A stretch of 64,000 nucleotides of DNA from Ampullaceana balthica. Taxonomy: Eukaryota; Mollusca; Gastropoda; Lymnaeidae. The notes beneath the pieces were generated by a model. That model did not search any database, was not told the origin of the DNA, and worked only from the letters and a program-made list of their open reading frames with translations. Numbering within the stretch: the stretch's first letter is position 1; each line of letters opens with the position of its first letter. Both the position numbers and the translations under genes were made by a program. Of the stretch, positions 1-11,122 are shown in pieces. The stretch spans positions 124,001 to 188,000 of the forward strand of contig CALYLW010001388.1 in NCBI GenBank assembly GCA_944989445.1, given 5' to 3'.

Positions 1-382
1 ACATACTTTATATTTATCTATATTTTGTACAATATATAGTTTAGATTTTAAATGTAAACATGTTCTAAATAGCTAGATTATATAAATTAAATATAAATTT
101 GTATGATAAATCACTGAAAACTAAAAAACCGCGAAGCAAAAGTAAAATAAAACGTATTAAGTAAGTCATGATTGAATATTATTTTATGCAGAGGAGTTAC
201 AATGGCTAAATTTCAACTAACATAAAAATAATATAGAATTTCGAAAAATTGTCGATATAAGTGAATTTTTATGTCAACATAGAATTTCATTTGGAAGAAA
301 ACACACGTTAACCATTAAGTTCTAAGCATAGTCTATTACATAAACTATAATTATATAAGTATAAGCTATATTATAAAATTTA
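1..382. other. AT-rich sequence, nothing recognised
   Basis: The sequence is very AT-rich, with stop codons in every frame. No repeat, RNA gene or transposon end is visible before the hAT element that starts at 383. Confidence 0.6.
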
Positions 383-1199
383 TAGGGCTGCGGAAATTAA
401 TGATTAATTTGTCGATTAATCGTTAAAAATTTATAACGATTACATTTTTTAACGATTAATCGACCCCCCACTTATAAATGTACTGGAAGTCAAAAATTTA
501 AAAAATTCAACCGATAAATATAAACTAATTTCCGGACGATTACACAAACATATTGGTTTTGAACTTTTGACTTTCGTCAATGTTCATAATGTTGATAAAA
601 TTTATTGTGTCCATAGACAGAAATCGTTTGCCTACCATGTAATGTTAACTATAAGTTTAAGCTTCGTTGGCCTGTGTGGAAAGTTTAAAAAATACCTATT
701 GTGCAAAGTTGCACAACGTCCATTTTTTGGGCAATATTTTACCAAATTTGCCGCGTGGTGATACAAATTCAAGCGTTGTGTCGGTCAAATATCTGCGCAG
801 CCGCGCTGCTTAAAAGGGAACATTGCCACCATGGTTCTAACACTTCGCTTACATATAACCTGCAAAACAAACATCCAATACAGTATCAGAAACTTCAGAT
901 AAGACAATCTAAAGTTATGTGAACGATTGTTCAGCTCGGCTGGTTATGCTGTCGATAAGACCCGCTCATCACTTAAACCAAATAATGCAAATACACTTGT
1001 CTGTTTGCGTTGTTGAATAAAACATGTCATATAAAGAAGACATCGCAGTGTTATTTCGATTTTTGACAATAGCGTTTAATAAATGTTAATTATGACACCA
1101 TAAATGTCAATTTTTGACTTTAATCGAAATTAACGATTAATAATAGTCAATGTTTTCAAAAGTTAACGACTAAATTTAAATTAATAGTCAACAGCTCTA
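383..1199 (+). mobile_element. hAT-like DNA transposon relic
   Basis: The left end starts TAGGGCTG and the right end finishes CAGCTCTA. Both ends carry diverged, inverted runs of GATTAATCG/GTTAACG-type sequence. The flanking 8-mers are aaaattta (375-382) and aaaaatta (1200-1207), which differ at one base and fit an aged 8-bp hAT target duplication. A BED-finger relic lies inside on the + strand. Most of the transposase is gone, so the copy is a short deletion derivative. Confidence 0.6.
701..922 (+). pseudogene. BED zinc-finger remnant of a hAT transposase
   Basis: This is the only coding trace inside the hAT relic. The 73-residue frame keeps the look of a BED finger, the DNA-binding domain at the N-terminus of many hAT transposases. 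It has an aromatic W/F segment near the start, then a cysteine segment (ALCRSNIC), then SNTSLTYNLQ leading into KHPIQYQKLQ. The usual CxxC spacing is disturbed and the first histidine of the HL..KHP pair is missing, so the zinc site should not form. The frame stops after QSKVM and no catalytic core follows before the element ends. The upstream overlapping frame at 567-761 looks like chance. The domain assignment rests on order and spacing, not on a search. Confidence 0.5.
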
Positions 1200-1429
1200 A
1201 AAAATTATAATAATCTAATATATAAAGATGAAAGTTTGTGTGTTTGTGTGTTTGTTACCAATGGAATTCCACACCGTTGGACCCAGGATGCTGAAATTTT
1301 GCATGGGACTCTCATTTGACCCGAGACAGGTCGTATGACTATGTTTCAACCCCAGGTGACCACCCCTAGGGTAAGGGGGCCCATAATCAGAAAATGTAGA
1401 GCCAAATAAAGACAAAATAAATTCTCATT

Positions 1430-2640
1430 TCGATATTGAACAGCTTCATGCGGGAATTCAAAACGAGTTCATTTTGGTGCGTTATTTTTTACAATACTTT
1501 ATTTTGAGCTGTTCGCTTTCAAAAATCTTTTATTGTCAAATTATGGTGCGCACCTTTTCGTGTACGCGTCTTAAATTGAGCAGTGTAATTTTATTATAAT
1601 AACATTCATATTATCTTTGGCCTTGCGGTACAAAACAGTGGCCTTTTATACAAATACTTTCTTGATATTATAGATGGGTTAAAACTATTTCATTACATTT
1701 GTCACACGATGTATGTTATTTATTTTTAAATGAAGAGTTTTATTATGTTGTTTCTAATAACTCAAATTTTAATTTAAACAAATACTAATTAGGTGAGGGT
1801 ATTTTGTGTGGAAAGAAATTGCCCAAGTCAAAAAAGCTTAATCGTAATTTAGAGGAACTATACGATTTGTTTTTCTTAAAATTTGTTGCGTGTTCTTTAT
1901 TAATTTTTCTTGCTTATTTTACTGGCTAAATCCCTTAAATTTACTTATTAAAGTTAATCATCAATGATTATTACATGCATATAATAGCCTACGACCAATG
2001 CTGTGTTTTTTTTTATTATGCTGTGTTTTTTTATTACATAAGCTCTATAAATTTACAATTTAAATCTTTCTACCGGACTTATAAACAGAAGTATATTAAA
2101 CTCAATACAAGTGAACCTAAAAGCAATTAATTAAGTTGTGCGGCGAATTGAATATGCCATGGTCATTACGCTGTAGCGGAATAACAAAAGCCATTTTAAA
2201 AATAGATGTTTAGTCAAACATATCATCTTTTTTTTCAATTTCGTAAATAATTTATTTATTTTTCAGAAACTAAATCTGGTGTTTGAAATATAATTTACAA
2301 ACTATGATGTCCCATCGGGAAACATGATCCAAAACATACTTGCATTCATTTTTAAAATTATACCTATCACATAAAAGCCGTAAATTTAAATCGTATAGCA
2401 TAGAGACAAATATATATCGTTTCCATATTAAAACACTAATTAATAAAGACTATCAAAAAGTATACAATTTATTTTTGGAGCAGTATTTCATTACAAGATT
2501 TCATTTTAGCGCCCGCCGTTAAATTAACTTTCATTGACTAAAAATGGTTCGCAAATTTTATTGCAAGCTTTTTAAATAAGATTGAGTTAGTTTCTTTAAA
2601 TTCTTTAGGAAACTTCATTACATTTACAACATTTATAATT
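1430..2640. other. AT-rich interior of Helitron-like element, no gene
   Basis: No open frame longer than about 60 codons is convincing here. A short duplication of a 'gctgtgtttttt' block lies near 2000-2035. I see no RNA gene or transposon end. Confidence 0.5.
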
Positions 2641-2647
2641 TACTTTA

Positions 2648-2929
2648 GGGGCCGTCCATAAAGTACGTCACGCTGCAGTGGGGGGGAGGGGGTATAAGAA
2701 AGTGTGACAGTTTGTGACAGGGAGAGGGGGGTTTTCCGGCCATGTGTGACGTCACGGTGTTTTACATTAAATTTTAATTATTTTATTAATTAAAAACAAA
2801 TGTTTTTTTCCGAAAGTGTGACGTACTTTAGGGGGGGGGGTGGGTCCCAGATTTGTGACATTTTGTTACAGGGGGGGTGGGGAGTTAAAAATGGTCAAAA
2901 ATAGCTTGACGTACTTTATGGATGGCCCC
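2648..2929. mobile_element. MITE, TTA target duplication, GGGGCCGTCCATAAAG ends
   Basis: This 282-bp element has inverted ends GGGGCCGTCCATAAAGTACG and its complement ...CTTTATGGATGGCCCC. It is flanked on both sides by TTA (2645-2647 and 2930-2932). The interior has G-rich and C-rich runs and several GTGAC/GTCAC motifs and no coding capacity. It is the best-preserved member of a family seen at seven places in the window. A 3-bp TTA duplication suits PIF/Harbinger elements, but the assignment to that superfamily is inference. Confidence 0.75.
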
Positions 2930-2932
2930 TTA

Positions 2933-4390
2933 TTAGCCCTTTAGTATAAGCAGCTATTTCCTTTTAGAGAGAAGGTGGGAGCGTAGTTCCTTATGTTATA
3001 GCTGCTGTTACAAATATTTCATTACTTTGAATAGTTTAACGATGTGGGGTCATAAATAAAATAATTTTTTTACGTGACGGCAGTTGTCGTCATTTTTAAA
3101 AAAATGGCAGTTAACTTTATTTAGTACCCTTAAAATTGAAAGTGAGTTTCATGAGAAAAGAAATTCTCTACGTGAAATCAACTCATTAGTAATGAACATT
3201 AGAAGTTGAATTTTTTTTCTTATAACAATTTTTAAAATTTCTGATATATATGCATAACATTATAAAAATATATCCACTCTAAAAAATTGTGTTTAAAGTT
3301 TATAAAGAATGAGAGACTTTCTTAATATTTTTTTATTTCTCTTGATTAACTTCATTTAGTGCCTTTTCTATACTAATAAAAGCCTAAGCACCCAATCACT
3401 AATGGTCCAACTTCCCATTTGCATAAAAGTCTGTAAATTTTCAGACTCATACTATAATAAATTAAGCACGACTGAACTCTGATCTAAAAGTAATGTTGAG
3501 TAAAAATTGCTTTTCTTATATCAGCTAAATTATTACAGTATAATATTTGACTACTGGATCAATGGATATATCTATACTAAACGTAAGTTAACATGAACCT
3601 GATAACTAATTTGAATTTTTACCTCAATTGGGAATTGAATATGTCCACTCATTACTTTCTAGGATTCCAAAATATTTTTTTTTCAAAAAATGTATATCTT
3701 CGTTTCATATACGTTTTTAAGCGAATGGATCAATATTAAATATACTTGGCAAATAAATTATCTAATTTCCAGAAAAAAAACAGGGAAAAAAGGAGCCTGG
3801 AAAGACAAAAAGTGAGCTTAATGATATACTTTACAAAATATAATGTCTTATCTGAAAACGGAAATCAACAAAGAATTGAATGCCTTGGTGAAACAGCAAC
3901 ATATAAGATTTTGGAATCCATCGCTAAATGGGACCGTTTTGATGAAGGGACAAAAGTGAAAAAAATTATAAAAATAAGATTGATGTATTTTAATTTGGTT
4001 TTTTATTGATTCATTTTACCTTCTTCCCTTCAGTTCTATCAGCGTATTAAAAGCTACATGAGTTTCATTCCGAAAGTAATCTCTTGATACGTTGAATCTA
4101 TAGCAATGAGAAATGTTTGTTTGCAGGATTTTAAATTAAAATAGCCCTTTTCAAATCGTTTGTTACGTTTCAAAGCTCCATTTATTATTGGGTAAAATTG
4201 TCTCAGAATTAGAGAATTAAATTTTTCATAAGTATATTTCTGACCAACTGAAAGTTGCATTCCATGAGTAAGCACAACATTTAGTTATATTATAACAAGA
4301 AGGCCGAACTTAAATCGTCGCATACACATATATACTTAACATATAGTTATTAGCTTATTTTCAACTACGTATTCAACCTTATAGGGCAGT
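2933..4390. other. AT-rich interior of Helitron-like element, weak frames only
   Basis: Two short frames occur here. An 87-residue lysine-rich frame on + at 3746-4009 begins with TTG rather than ATG. A 73-residue frame lies on - at 4054-4275. Neither resembles a family I know, and both sit in AT-rich DNA where such frames arise by chance. I do not call them genes. Confidence 0.4.
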
Positions 4391-4544
4391 ACACTCCCGC
4401 TGCAAAAGCGCGGGTACATTTCTAGTATCATATAAACAAACAATAGTCCTTACTTTAACTTAAATGATTTAATTTTATAATATTAATAATATATTAATAT
4501 ATATATATATTATATTCTAATAATTCAATTTAAAAATACAAAAT

Positions 4545-4925
4545 TTTAGTTATGTCTCGTAAAACATGTTTAATATAATGCGCACCGATCAGGAATATAT
4601 TTTTAAAAGGTATCGTCAATATAACACGCAAAGAATCGCGCAACAGGAAAGTGTTAAAAAGGTCGTTCAATATAATACGCACCGCGACACTCGATCTCAA
4701 AAATTAACACGATACATAGAGATAAATAAAATAATCTAAAAATTTAATAATTGAATTAGGGTACATGCGATCGATCTGAATTTTTGATACATCATTTTTA
4801 TCATCGGCACGAAACTGCCTGCAATTTTTCAGCTGCTAGCTTACAAGGAAGTGGGTTAAAAATCTATGCAAAGTGTTTTTCTGGCAAGCAAGCAATCAAG
4901 GGCTCAAACATACACCACAAATTAA
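4545..4925 (+). repeat. Dispersed repeat family B, copy 1
   Basis: The stretch contains the phrases 'ttcaatataatacgcaccgcgac', 'acatagagataaataaaataatctaaaaa' split by a few bases, and 'gcgatcgatctgaa'. A diverged copy lies inverted at about 42519-42905. Partial copies lie at 16565-16795 (direct) and 58640-58790 (inverted). It has no coding capacity. It starts just past the Helitron-like end at 4425 and may belong to a separate non-autonomous element. Confidence 0.6.
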
Positions 4926-5062
4926 TGTAAAGAATTAACAAATAACAACTATTCTATTTTCAGTCTAAGCATGATCTTAGTCCGGGTCGAAAAGGATTTG
5001 TTTTTTATTGTGCTAGTTCATTTCTAGCGGAATACACACGCACAAACTAGCTCAAGACCAGG

Positions 5063-5172
5063 CACGCGCACACACACACACACACACAAACACACATACA
5101 CACACACATACACACACACACACACACACATACACACACACATACACACACACACACACACGCACACACACA
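5063..5172. repeat. (CA)n microsatellite
   Basis: About 110 bp of CA dinucleotides with occasional T or G interruptions (cacata, cacgca). Confidence 0.95.
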
Positions 5173-5793
5173 TTAAATTAACATAAACTCAACACGTCAC
5201 CAAAGATTTTAAAGCCCGAAACACTCTCTGTTAATCTCGACACCAAATTTGTATTCATTTATTCTTCACGACTAAATTTCATTTTCTAAAAATTGGGAGT
5301 TACCCCGCATTAACATTTCAGCTCATAATACTTTCAATCGAATCTGTGGTAGGAAAATCCTAGCAATTCATTTAATTCTATCTCTTATTTAAGAGATGGA
5401 AGTCAAGTGGCGGGCCACTTGAATAAACAAATTTTCATAGTAATAATAGGTTTTGCTTTGTTTCATCAATTAGCTATTTCAATGCATGATATTAAAGGTA
5501 TAAAATTTATAGTTTTCTTACTCTAAAATAACTAGGATTTTGAAAATATAATTTTCCTTCCAATTAAATATGTCTATCTATCTCTATATATAATTCTCTT
5601 CGTGGTCGGAACCTGCCAGACACCAAGCTGCAAGTATGTGCATCCGATCATGACGAATGACCCTCGCTCGGGTTAACTAATCACTGTTGGCAAGCGTGGT
5701 GGGATGAAAAGAAAAAAAAGTTGGGGGTGGGTGGCAAAAAGCTCTTGCGTTCACTTGTCCGTTTACTTGCTTTGTTCCTTCACAGAAAACGTG

Positions 5794-5832
5794 AGATTCG
5801 TAGTGTACTGGTTATCACGTCCGCCTCAACGG
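5794..5832 (+). other. tRNA-Val-like 5' half inside the Helitron
   Basis: The bases 'gtagtgtactggttatcacg' followed by 'tccgcct' closely match the D-arm and anticodon-stem side (pol III A-box region) of animal tRNA-Val. The 3' half is missing: no TTCGA-type B box appears at the expected distance. It is therefore a tRNA-derived fragment, not a tRNA gene. Confidence 0.5.
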
Positions 5833-6106
5833 TTTGGGCAAACGACTGTGAGTGAATGAAAAGAAGGACTTCTGGAGAGACCCGCGGCGTAGCATACGCC
5901 GCAGACTTGCTCATCATAGACATTGCAAAGAACATTTGATGAGAGTACAGACACAAAAGGCAGCACTAAGTAAATAAAAAATAGCGAGTAAACGTAAAGA
6001 TATGCGAACCGAGGTTGTTGTTACCCTCCTCCCATTTAAAACTAACATCCCTAAAAAACATAAACTTTGTTTGGCCGATCCCAGCGAGGGTTAGTCATAT
6101 TTAGGG

Positions 6107-6215
6107 TTGTTTTTTTTTATGGAAAACCGATTATCAATTATGTAACTCCTATTTTAAACCGATTATCGTTTTACAGCTGACTTAATAGAAATTAGGGATG
6201 TACCGAATTTCGCCT
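6107..6215 (+). repeat. Fragment of TAGGGTTGTT hAT MITE family
   Basis: This is a diverged partial copy of the 352-bp MITE at 23998-24349. It shares TAGGGTTGTT, 'aaaccgattatcgttttac' and 'gacttaatagaaatta'. It also shares the internal junction to a second sequence beginning 'ttaggg(a)tgtaccg'. It is truncated on the right and nested in the Helitron. Confidence 0.55.
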
Positions 6216-6797
6216 CAAAATGTCTCGAAAATAAACAATGAGTTGGCAGTCACAAACTGACGTTCACTCGCGTTGTTTTGATTTCTTCTTGATGTAGTTT
6301 TTGTCCGTTCTTTCTCAACTTTCTTTGCACTCTCCATGAGCAAGTCTGCGGCGTATGCTACGCCACGAAGCGTCTAGTTCATAATATTTACCTACATGCA
6401 GGAAAAAGAGTAAACAACTCAAATAACTGATACTATGTAGAATATTCGTGTAGAGTGAAAATTAATCAAAGTAAAAGAAAATTAAATTATAATATTATTT
6501 TTAATGTTGCTGCTAAAGATGTCTGAATTACTATATCATATTAAGTAGGTCAACAGTGGTGCGTTTTAGTGCAGCGTTCATTGAAATTTGATTTCACGTC
6601 AGATATGACAATAGAAAGTCTTTTAGTCTGTGAAATTCTCCTTCAATGTTTATTTGATAAAATTTGGGGAAATGGTTTCATATTCCTTTAATTATGCCCA
6701 TGTTTTTGTCTAATGTATTATAGAATTAACTGGCAAAAAAAATAACAACACAAAAACATCAACAATAATAACCATCAAACACAACTTTCAAACTGAC

Positions 6798-7798
6798 AGA
6801 CAGCTCTAACAAACAGACAGACAACACTAACAAGCTGACAGACAGCACTAACAAGCTGACAGACAGCACTAACAAGCTGACAGACAGCACTAACAGACAG
6901 ACAACACTAACAAGCTGACAGACAGCACTAACAAGCTGACAGACAGCACTAACAAAACAGACAGCACTAACAAACAGACAACACTAACAAAACAGACAGC
7001 ACTAACAAAACAGACAGCACTAACAAGCTGACAGACAGCACTAACAAGCTGACAGACAGCACTAACAAAACAGACAGCACTAACAAACAGACAACACTAA
7101 CAAAACAGACAGCACTAACAAAACAGACAGCACTAACAAAACAGACAGCACTAACAATCAGACAGACAGCACTAACAAAACAGACAGCACTAACAAAACA
7201 GACAGCACTAACAAAACAGACAGCACTAACAAAACAGACAGCACTAACAATCAGACAGACAGCACTAACAAAACAGACAGCACTAACAAAACAGACAGCA
7301 CTAACAAAACAGACAGCACTAACAAAACAGACAGCACTAACAAAACAGACAGCACTAACAAAACAGACAGCACTAACAATCAGACAGACAGCACTAACAA
7401 AACAGACAGCACTAACAAAACAGACAGCACTAACAAAACAGACAGCACTAACAAAACAGACAGCACTAACAAAACAGACAGCACTAAAAAACAGACAGCA
7501 CTAACAATCAGACAAACAGCACTAACAAAACAGACAGCACTAACAAAACAGACAGCACTAACAAAACAGACAGCACTAATAATCAGACAGACAGCACTAA
7601 CAAAACAGACAGCACTAACAAAACAGACAACACTAACAAAACAGACAGCACTAACAAAACAGACAGCACTAACAAAACAGACAGCACTAACAATCAGACA
7701 GCACTAACAAAACAGACAGCACTAACAATCAGACAACTCTAACAAAACAGACAGACAACTCTAACAAAACAGACAGACAACACTAACAAACAGACAAT
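6798..7798. repeat. Tandem array, 18-21 bp units (acagacagcactaacaaa)
   Basis: About 1 kb of head-to-tail units. The main form is an 18-mer around 'cagacagcactaacaaaa'. Longer variants contain 'gctgacagacagcactaa' or 'caatcagacagacagc'. The variants recur periodically, which points to higher-order amplification. The array ends about 85 bp before the Merlin derivative at 7883. Confidence 0.95.
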
Positions 7799-8238
7799 TT
7801 TTAATAAAGACAATAATAAAACTCAGATTTCTATTACATTTAAGAAACACAAACAATCAGACATCTCTGACAGGAAGACAACGGTAATCCCTTATTTTAG
7901 CGCATTTAAACATTTTAGAGCACAAAATATAAAATAACTTACTTTTACAAATTTAGACACTTAAATGAGAAATAAAACAAGTATTTAATGCTTTAAACCC
8001 ATCTTTTTGTGTCTCTTGTTGAGTTTAAAGGGGTTTGAAACTTAATAAAGTGTTTTTTAAATCAGACTTTGAACAAAAAGACATTTGCGATAATTTATTA
8101 ATTACTGATGTAATACATTCTTAAAATGTCTTAAAATGAAAAATCTGCATTTCTTTTGTATTGCATTTCTGCTATATCTATGGTTCTGACAAACTTAAAT
8201 TAATATTAATGGTTGTCATAAAAATAACACTTGTACTT

Positions 8239-8660
8239 GGGGGCGTCCATAAATGACGTCACGCGCCTGGGGGCAGGGGGGATCACGCATTTGTGACGAT
8301 GTGTGACGACGGGGAGGGGTGATTTTAAGAAATGTGACGTCACATCAAAACGCGCTGCTTTAAATAAAAATTCCACTTAAATACTTAATTGTTTTCAATT
8401 TATTAATGATATTTTCAATGGCTTCGCACGTGTTACGATATGTGAGTGCAGACTGACACTAAATACATACGTAAATTGCAAAAAAGTAATTTGCAACATG
8501 CTAATTTTCAATGAGATATTATGGCTTTTAGGGGGGGTTGGTCAAAGCTTTGTGACGTCACATAGGAGGGGGGTCTAAGTTTTTGAGACGAAGTGTGATG
8601 GGGGGAGAGGGGGGGATGAAAATCGGCCAAAATCGAATGAAGTCATTTATGGACGGCCCC
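8239..8660. mobile_element. MITE of the GGGGCCGTCCAT family, long subfamily
   Basis: The ends are GGGGGCGTCCATAAATGACG and its complement ...GTCATTTATGGACGGCCCC, giving 422 bp. This subfamily has AAATGACGTCACGCG where the 282-bp form has AAAGTACGTCAC. Interior GTGACGTCACAT motifs repeat. No clear target duplication remains. It is nested in the Merlin derivative. Confidence 0.7.
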
Positions 8661-8842
8661 TCGCTGCGATTTAATTTTCTTCCTACTTTTTACCCATCAG
8701 TGTGTTTCGATACGAATAATAGTTTCTTTTATGGGATGTGGGTGGGGAGAGAGAGGGAGGAGGAAACTTTCGTCGCTGAAATTCGCCGGCAAAATATTTG
8801 GCAAGACCACGGACCAGTAAACCAGAGCTCTCGCATGTGATC

Positions 8843-9056
8843 ATGATGTAACACTGACCTTTGTTTCACCTCGGCTAGGGGTACACAAGAATCAGGGAGT
8901 TACAACGGTGCTCACAGCTAAAGCTCATGTGATTGAAGTGCCCTCCCCCATGATGTAACACTGACCTTTGTTTCACCTCGGCTAGGGGTACACAAGAATC
9001 AGGGACTTACAACGGTGCTCACAGCTAAAGCTCATGTGATTGATGTGCCCTCCCCC
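8843..9056. repeat. Tandem duplication, 107-bp unit x2
   Basis: Two nearly identical copies begin 'atgatgtaacactgacc' at 8843 and 8950 and end in a CCCTCCCCC run. They lie inside the Merlin derivative. The parent element near 40690 has one related stretch. Confidence 0.85.
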
Positions 9057-9486
9057 CACATACGTACCCGCACACTTTTCTAAAATTAATTTTTTAAATG
9101 TCAATTTGGTATTTAATTTATTAAAACTTATATTTGTAAAGTTAATTATTTTATTAATTATTATTATTTTAAAATTAAGCACCCAGGCGAATGCCGCCTT
9201 TGAAACTCGGCTGGATGAACTAAAATTTCCAAATGGGCAACACAAACATTAATAACTTGGAAGAAAAAAGAGTTTTCAATTCACATGCAATAATTGCTCC
9301 GTAAACCACAGAAGATGTGTGAAATATACAAATTTTTATTTCGTACAAATTGTAAAATACATGTGTACTATTATTTGAACAAAAGTATAATATTTTAATT
9401 TTAAAATAGATTTCCTAATACGGTTAGTTAAAAAAAATTTTTTCGATGACCCCGAAATTTAAAATACACTAAAATAAGGGATTACC

Positions 9487-10297
9487 TAAAATTATTACCA
9501 GAAATTTTGAAAGTTTAGGCTATTATTAGTATTTAGGCCTTTTATTGCTTAATTACATATGTAGAGTACTTAAACCAAAGACAATAATAATGTTCTTAAG
9601 TACATATGATTTAATGATTTTATTTTGCTATAACAAATGTAGTGCAAAAAGTATAATTATAATAAAAAATGTCTGAGAACAACAAAACTAATGACGTCAT
9701 TCATAAATATTTAGCCATATTTTAAAATAAATATTGAGCCCATTTTGCTTTATTTCTCTTATAACTAGAAAGGTATTATATTATTAGATTTTAAATAAAA
9801 ATAGAGTAATGGATTCTTTATGTTATCCAAATTATAATGTACATTTTATCATTTTGGTCTTGCTGCGTTAGATAATTTGTTCTTGTATCTTCTTTTTCAA
9901 TAAAAACAGAATCAAGGGAAGTAATTGATTTCGAAATACATTTTTTTTTATTGTGCAAGGAAAAATAAATTAGAGATTGTAATAGTTTATTTTAATTAAA
10001 AATTGCTTTTTTAAAATAAATTTAATTATAAAATTAAATATTATGCCTTTAAGTCAAAAGTCTTTAATTTTTTTCTACCCATTTTGTAAACTTGGCGAAA
10101 ACTTTATATTTTCAACATAAATTCTAATTTATCCGTTTGGTTAATACGTCTTCGTGATTGTGTATGGAAGGTAGTTTTTGAGTATTTTATTCATGTAAGT
10201 GACATCACTTACATTCGTATCTTAAATCAGTGTTTCCAGATACCAGATTAGCTTCTTTATAGCTAAATGTTTAGTTGTTTAAGAAAATAGTTTGGCG
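9487..10297. other. AT-rich spacer, nothing recognised
   Basis: This is AT-rich DNA between the Merlin derivative and the next hAT element. It has no credible open frame, RNA gene or repeat. Confidence 0.6.
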
Positions 10298-10620
10298 CAG
10301 TGCTGCCAGCGCTATGTTTTTCAACCTAGATCTAGGTTTTTTCGACCTTGTCTAGGTTTTTTATTTTAAAAATAGCCCATAAACTAGGTTTTTCTTTTAA
10401 AAAATAAATAAACGATGTTAAAGTACAAAAAATTAATAAATATGTGCAATTAATATCCTAAATAAATTCGTTTTTCAAAAATGGTATTAAGCATTAGGTG
10501 GCAACAGTTTTTTCAGCCGCTCGTCATGTTACATTATGATATCTATGGCTTTATCCCACTAAATTCGAAAGGTGGCGCTGCTGCGGTCCCATCTGTCTGA
10601 AGAAATTTGGTAAAAGATAA

Positions 10621-10737
10621 AACAGTTTGAATGAGCCAAAATATTCAATTTTATTAGACTTCATGACAAACTTAACAGCTCTACCATTTGCTTCTGCCTG
10701 CGTTGAGAGAATATTCTCCCACGTATACATGGTATAA
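10621..10737 (+). pseudogene. hAT transposase C-terminal (dimerisation) fragment
   Basis: Read in one frame, this stretch gives NEPKYSILLDFMTNLTALPF followed by ASACVERIFSHVYMV and a stop. The LP.ASACVERIFS core is the hallmark of the hAT C-terminal dimerisation region, which normally continues into a Q.N.IK.K.R.R segment. Here it is cut off where a LINE fragment begins at about 10742. Only about 38 residues remain of a protein normally over 550 residues long. The antisense frame at 10551-10742 is a shadow of this. Confidence 0.75.
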
Positions 10738-10741
10738 TCCA

Positions 10742-11007
10742 AAGATAACCTAATACAACCCTCAGATAGACATAGTTAAAAGAACACTTTTCTTATTCCG
10801 TATGCAAGAACAAACACATACAAATTCTCGTTCTTTCCGTCCGGAATTTGGACGTGGAATGGGTTGCCTGATCAAACGAGGAGAACCAAAACTCTATCAA
10901 CATTTAAAATTCAAATAAAAATAAAAGACGAGACATAAACAATGGTTAAGGGTAGGACTCAATAATCTTCTGTATAAGAGGAGAGTCTGTAATAGATAAA
11001 ATAAGAA
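10742..11007 (+). pseudogene. LINE ORF2 3' end fragment (5'-truncated)
   Basis: This matches the 3' end of the LINE at 55746-56452. Shared phrases are 'taatacaaccctcagatag', 'cttattccgtatgcaagaac', 'tccgtccggaatt' and the tail 'caataatcttctg...gtctgtaa...gataa'. It is 5'-truncated, as expected of target-primed reverse transcription. It interrupts the hAT transposase. Substitutions and small indels break the frame. Confidence 0.75.
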
Positions 11008-11122
11008 TGATTCCAAGAATGCTGATAAGATTGTCATTTATAAGGAAGATGACATAAGTGATGAATAAATGCAGATGTAAGTATATTTTACAAATACTTA
11101 TGTAGAACATACTGGTACCTTA

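Larger units (their letters stand above)
1214..4425 (+). mobile_element. Putative Helitron-like element, non-autonomous
   Basis: The candidate 5' end is TCTAATATATAAAGATG at 1214, preceded by A. The 3' end has a GC-rich hairpin, CCCGC...GCGGG at about 4396-4414, then about seven bases, then CTAG at 4422-4425, followed by T. Insertion between A and T, a 5' TC, and a hairpin just before a terminal CTRR are the Helitron signature. The same hairpin and CTAG end occur inverted at 62498. No Rep/helicase coding is present, so the copy is non-autonomous or several insertions fused. A TTA-flanked MITE sits inside. Pairing of these two ends is my inference. Confidence 0.45.
5581..6377 (+). mobile_element. 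Short non-autonomous Helitron
   Basis: The 5' end is TCTCTATATATAATTCTC (TC start) preceded by A at 5580. The 3' end has the hairpin GGCGTA-tgc-TACGCC (about 6343-6364), then ACGAAGCGT, then CTAG at 6374-6377, followed by T. That matches A/T insertion without a target duplication. The element is 797 bp with no helicase. It carries a tRNA-Val-like piece and a hAT-MITE fragment. An inverted copy of the 3' hairpin region lies internally at about 5883-5914. Confidence 0.65.
7883..9486 (-). mobile_element. Non-autonomous Merlin derivative
   Basis: Both ends carry the inverted sequence GGTAATCCCTTATTTTAG. Interior blocks match the Merlin element at 38817-41407 in inverted orientation. The left 200 bp match 41200-41407, 8690-8875 matches about 40690-40870, and 9140-9440 matches 38850-39130. 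The transposase gene is absent, replaced by a MITE (8239-8660) and a short tandem duplication. It needs transposase from elsewhere. I could not see an 8-9 bp target duplication. Confidence 0.7.

Noticed and set aside
3746..4009. 87-residue + frame
   Set aside because: Starts with TTG, lysine-rich, in AT-rich DNA; no family or promoter.
6798..7798. CRISPR-like spaced repeats
   Set aside because: Units are contiguous with no unique spacers, and the window is eukaryotic.
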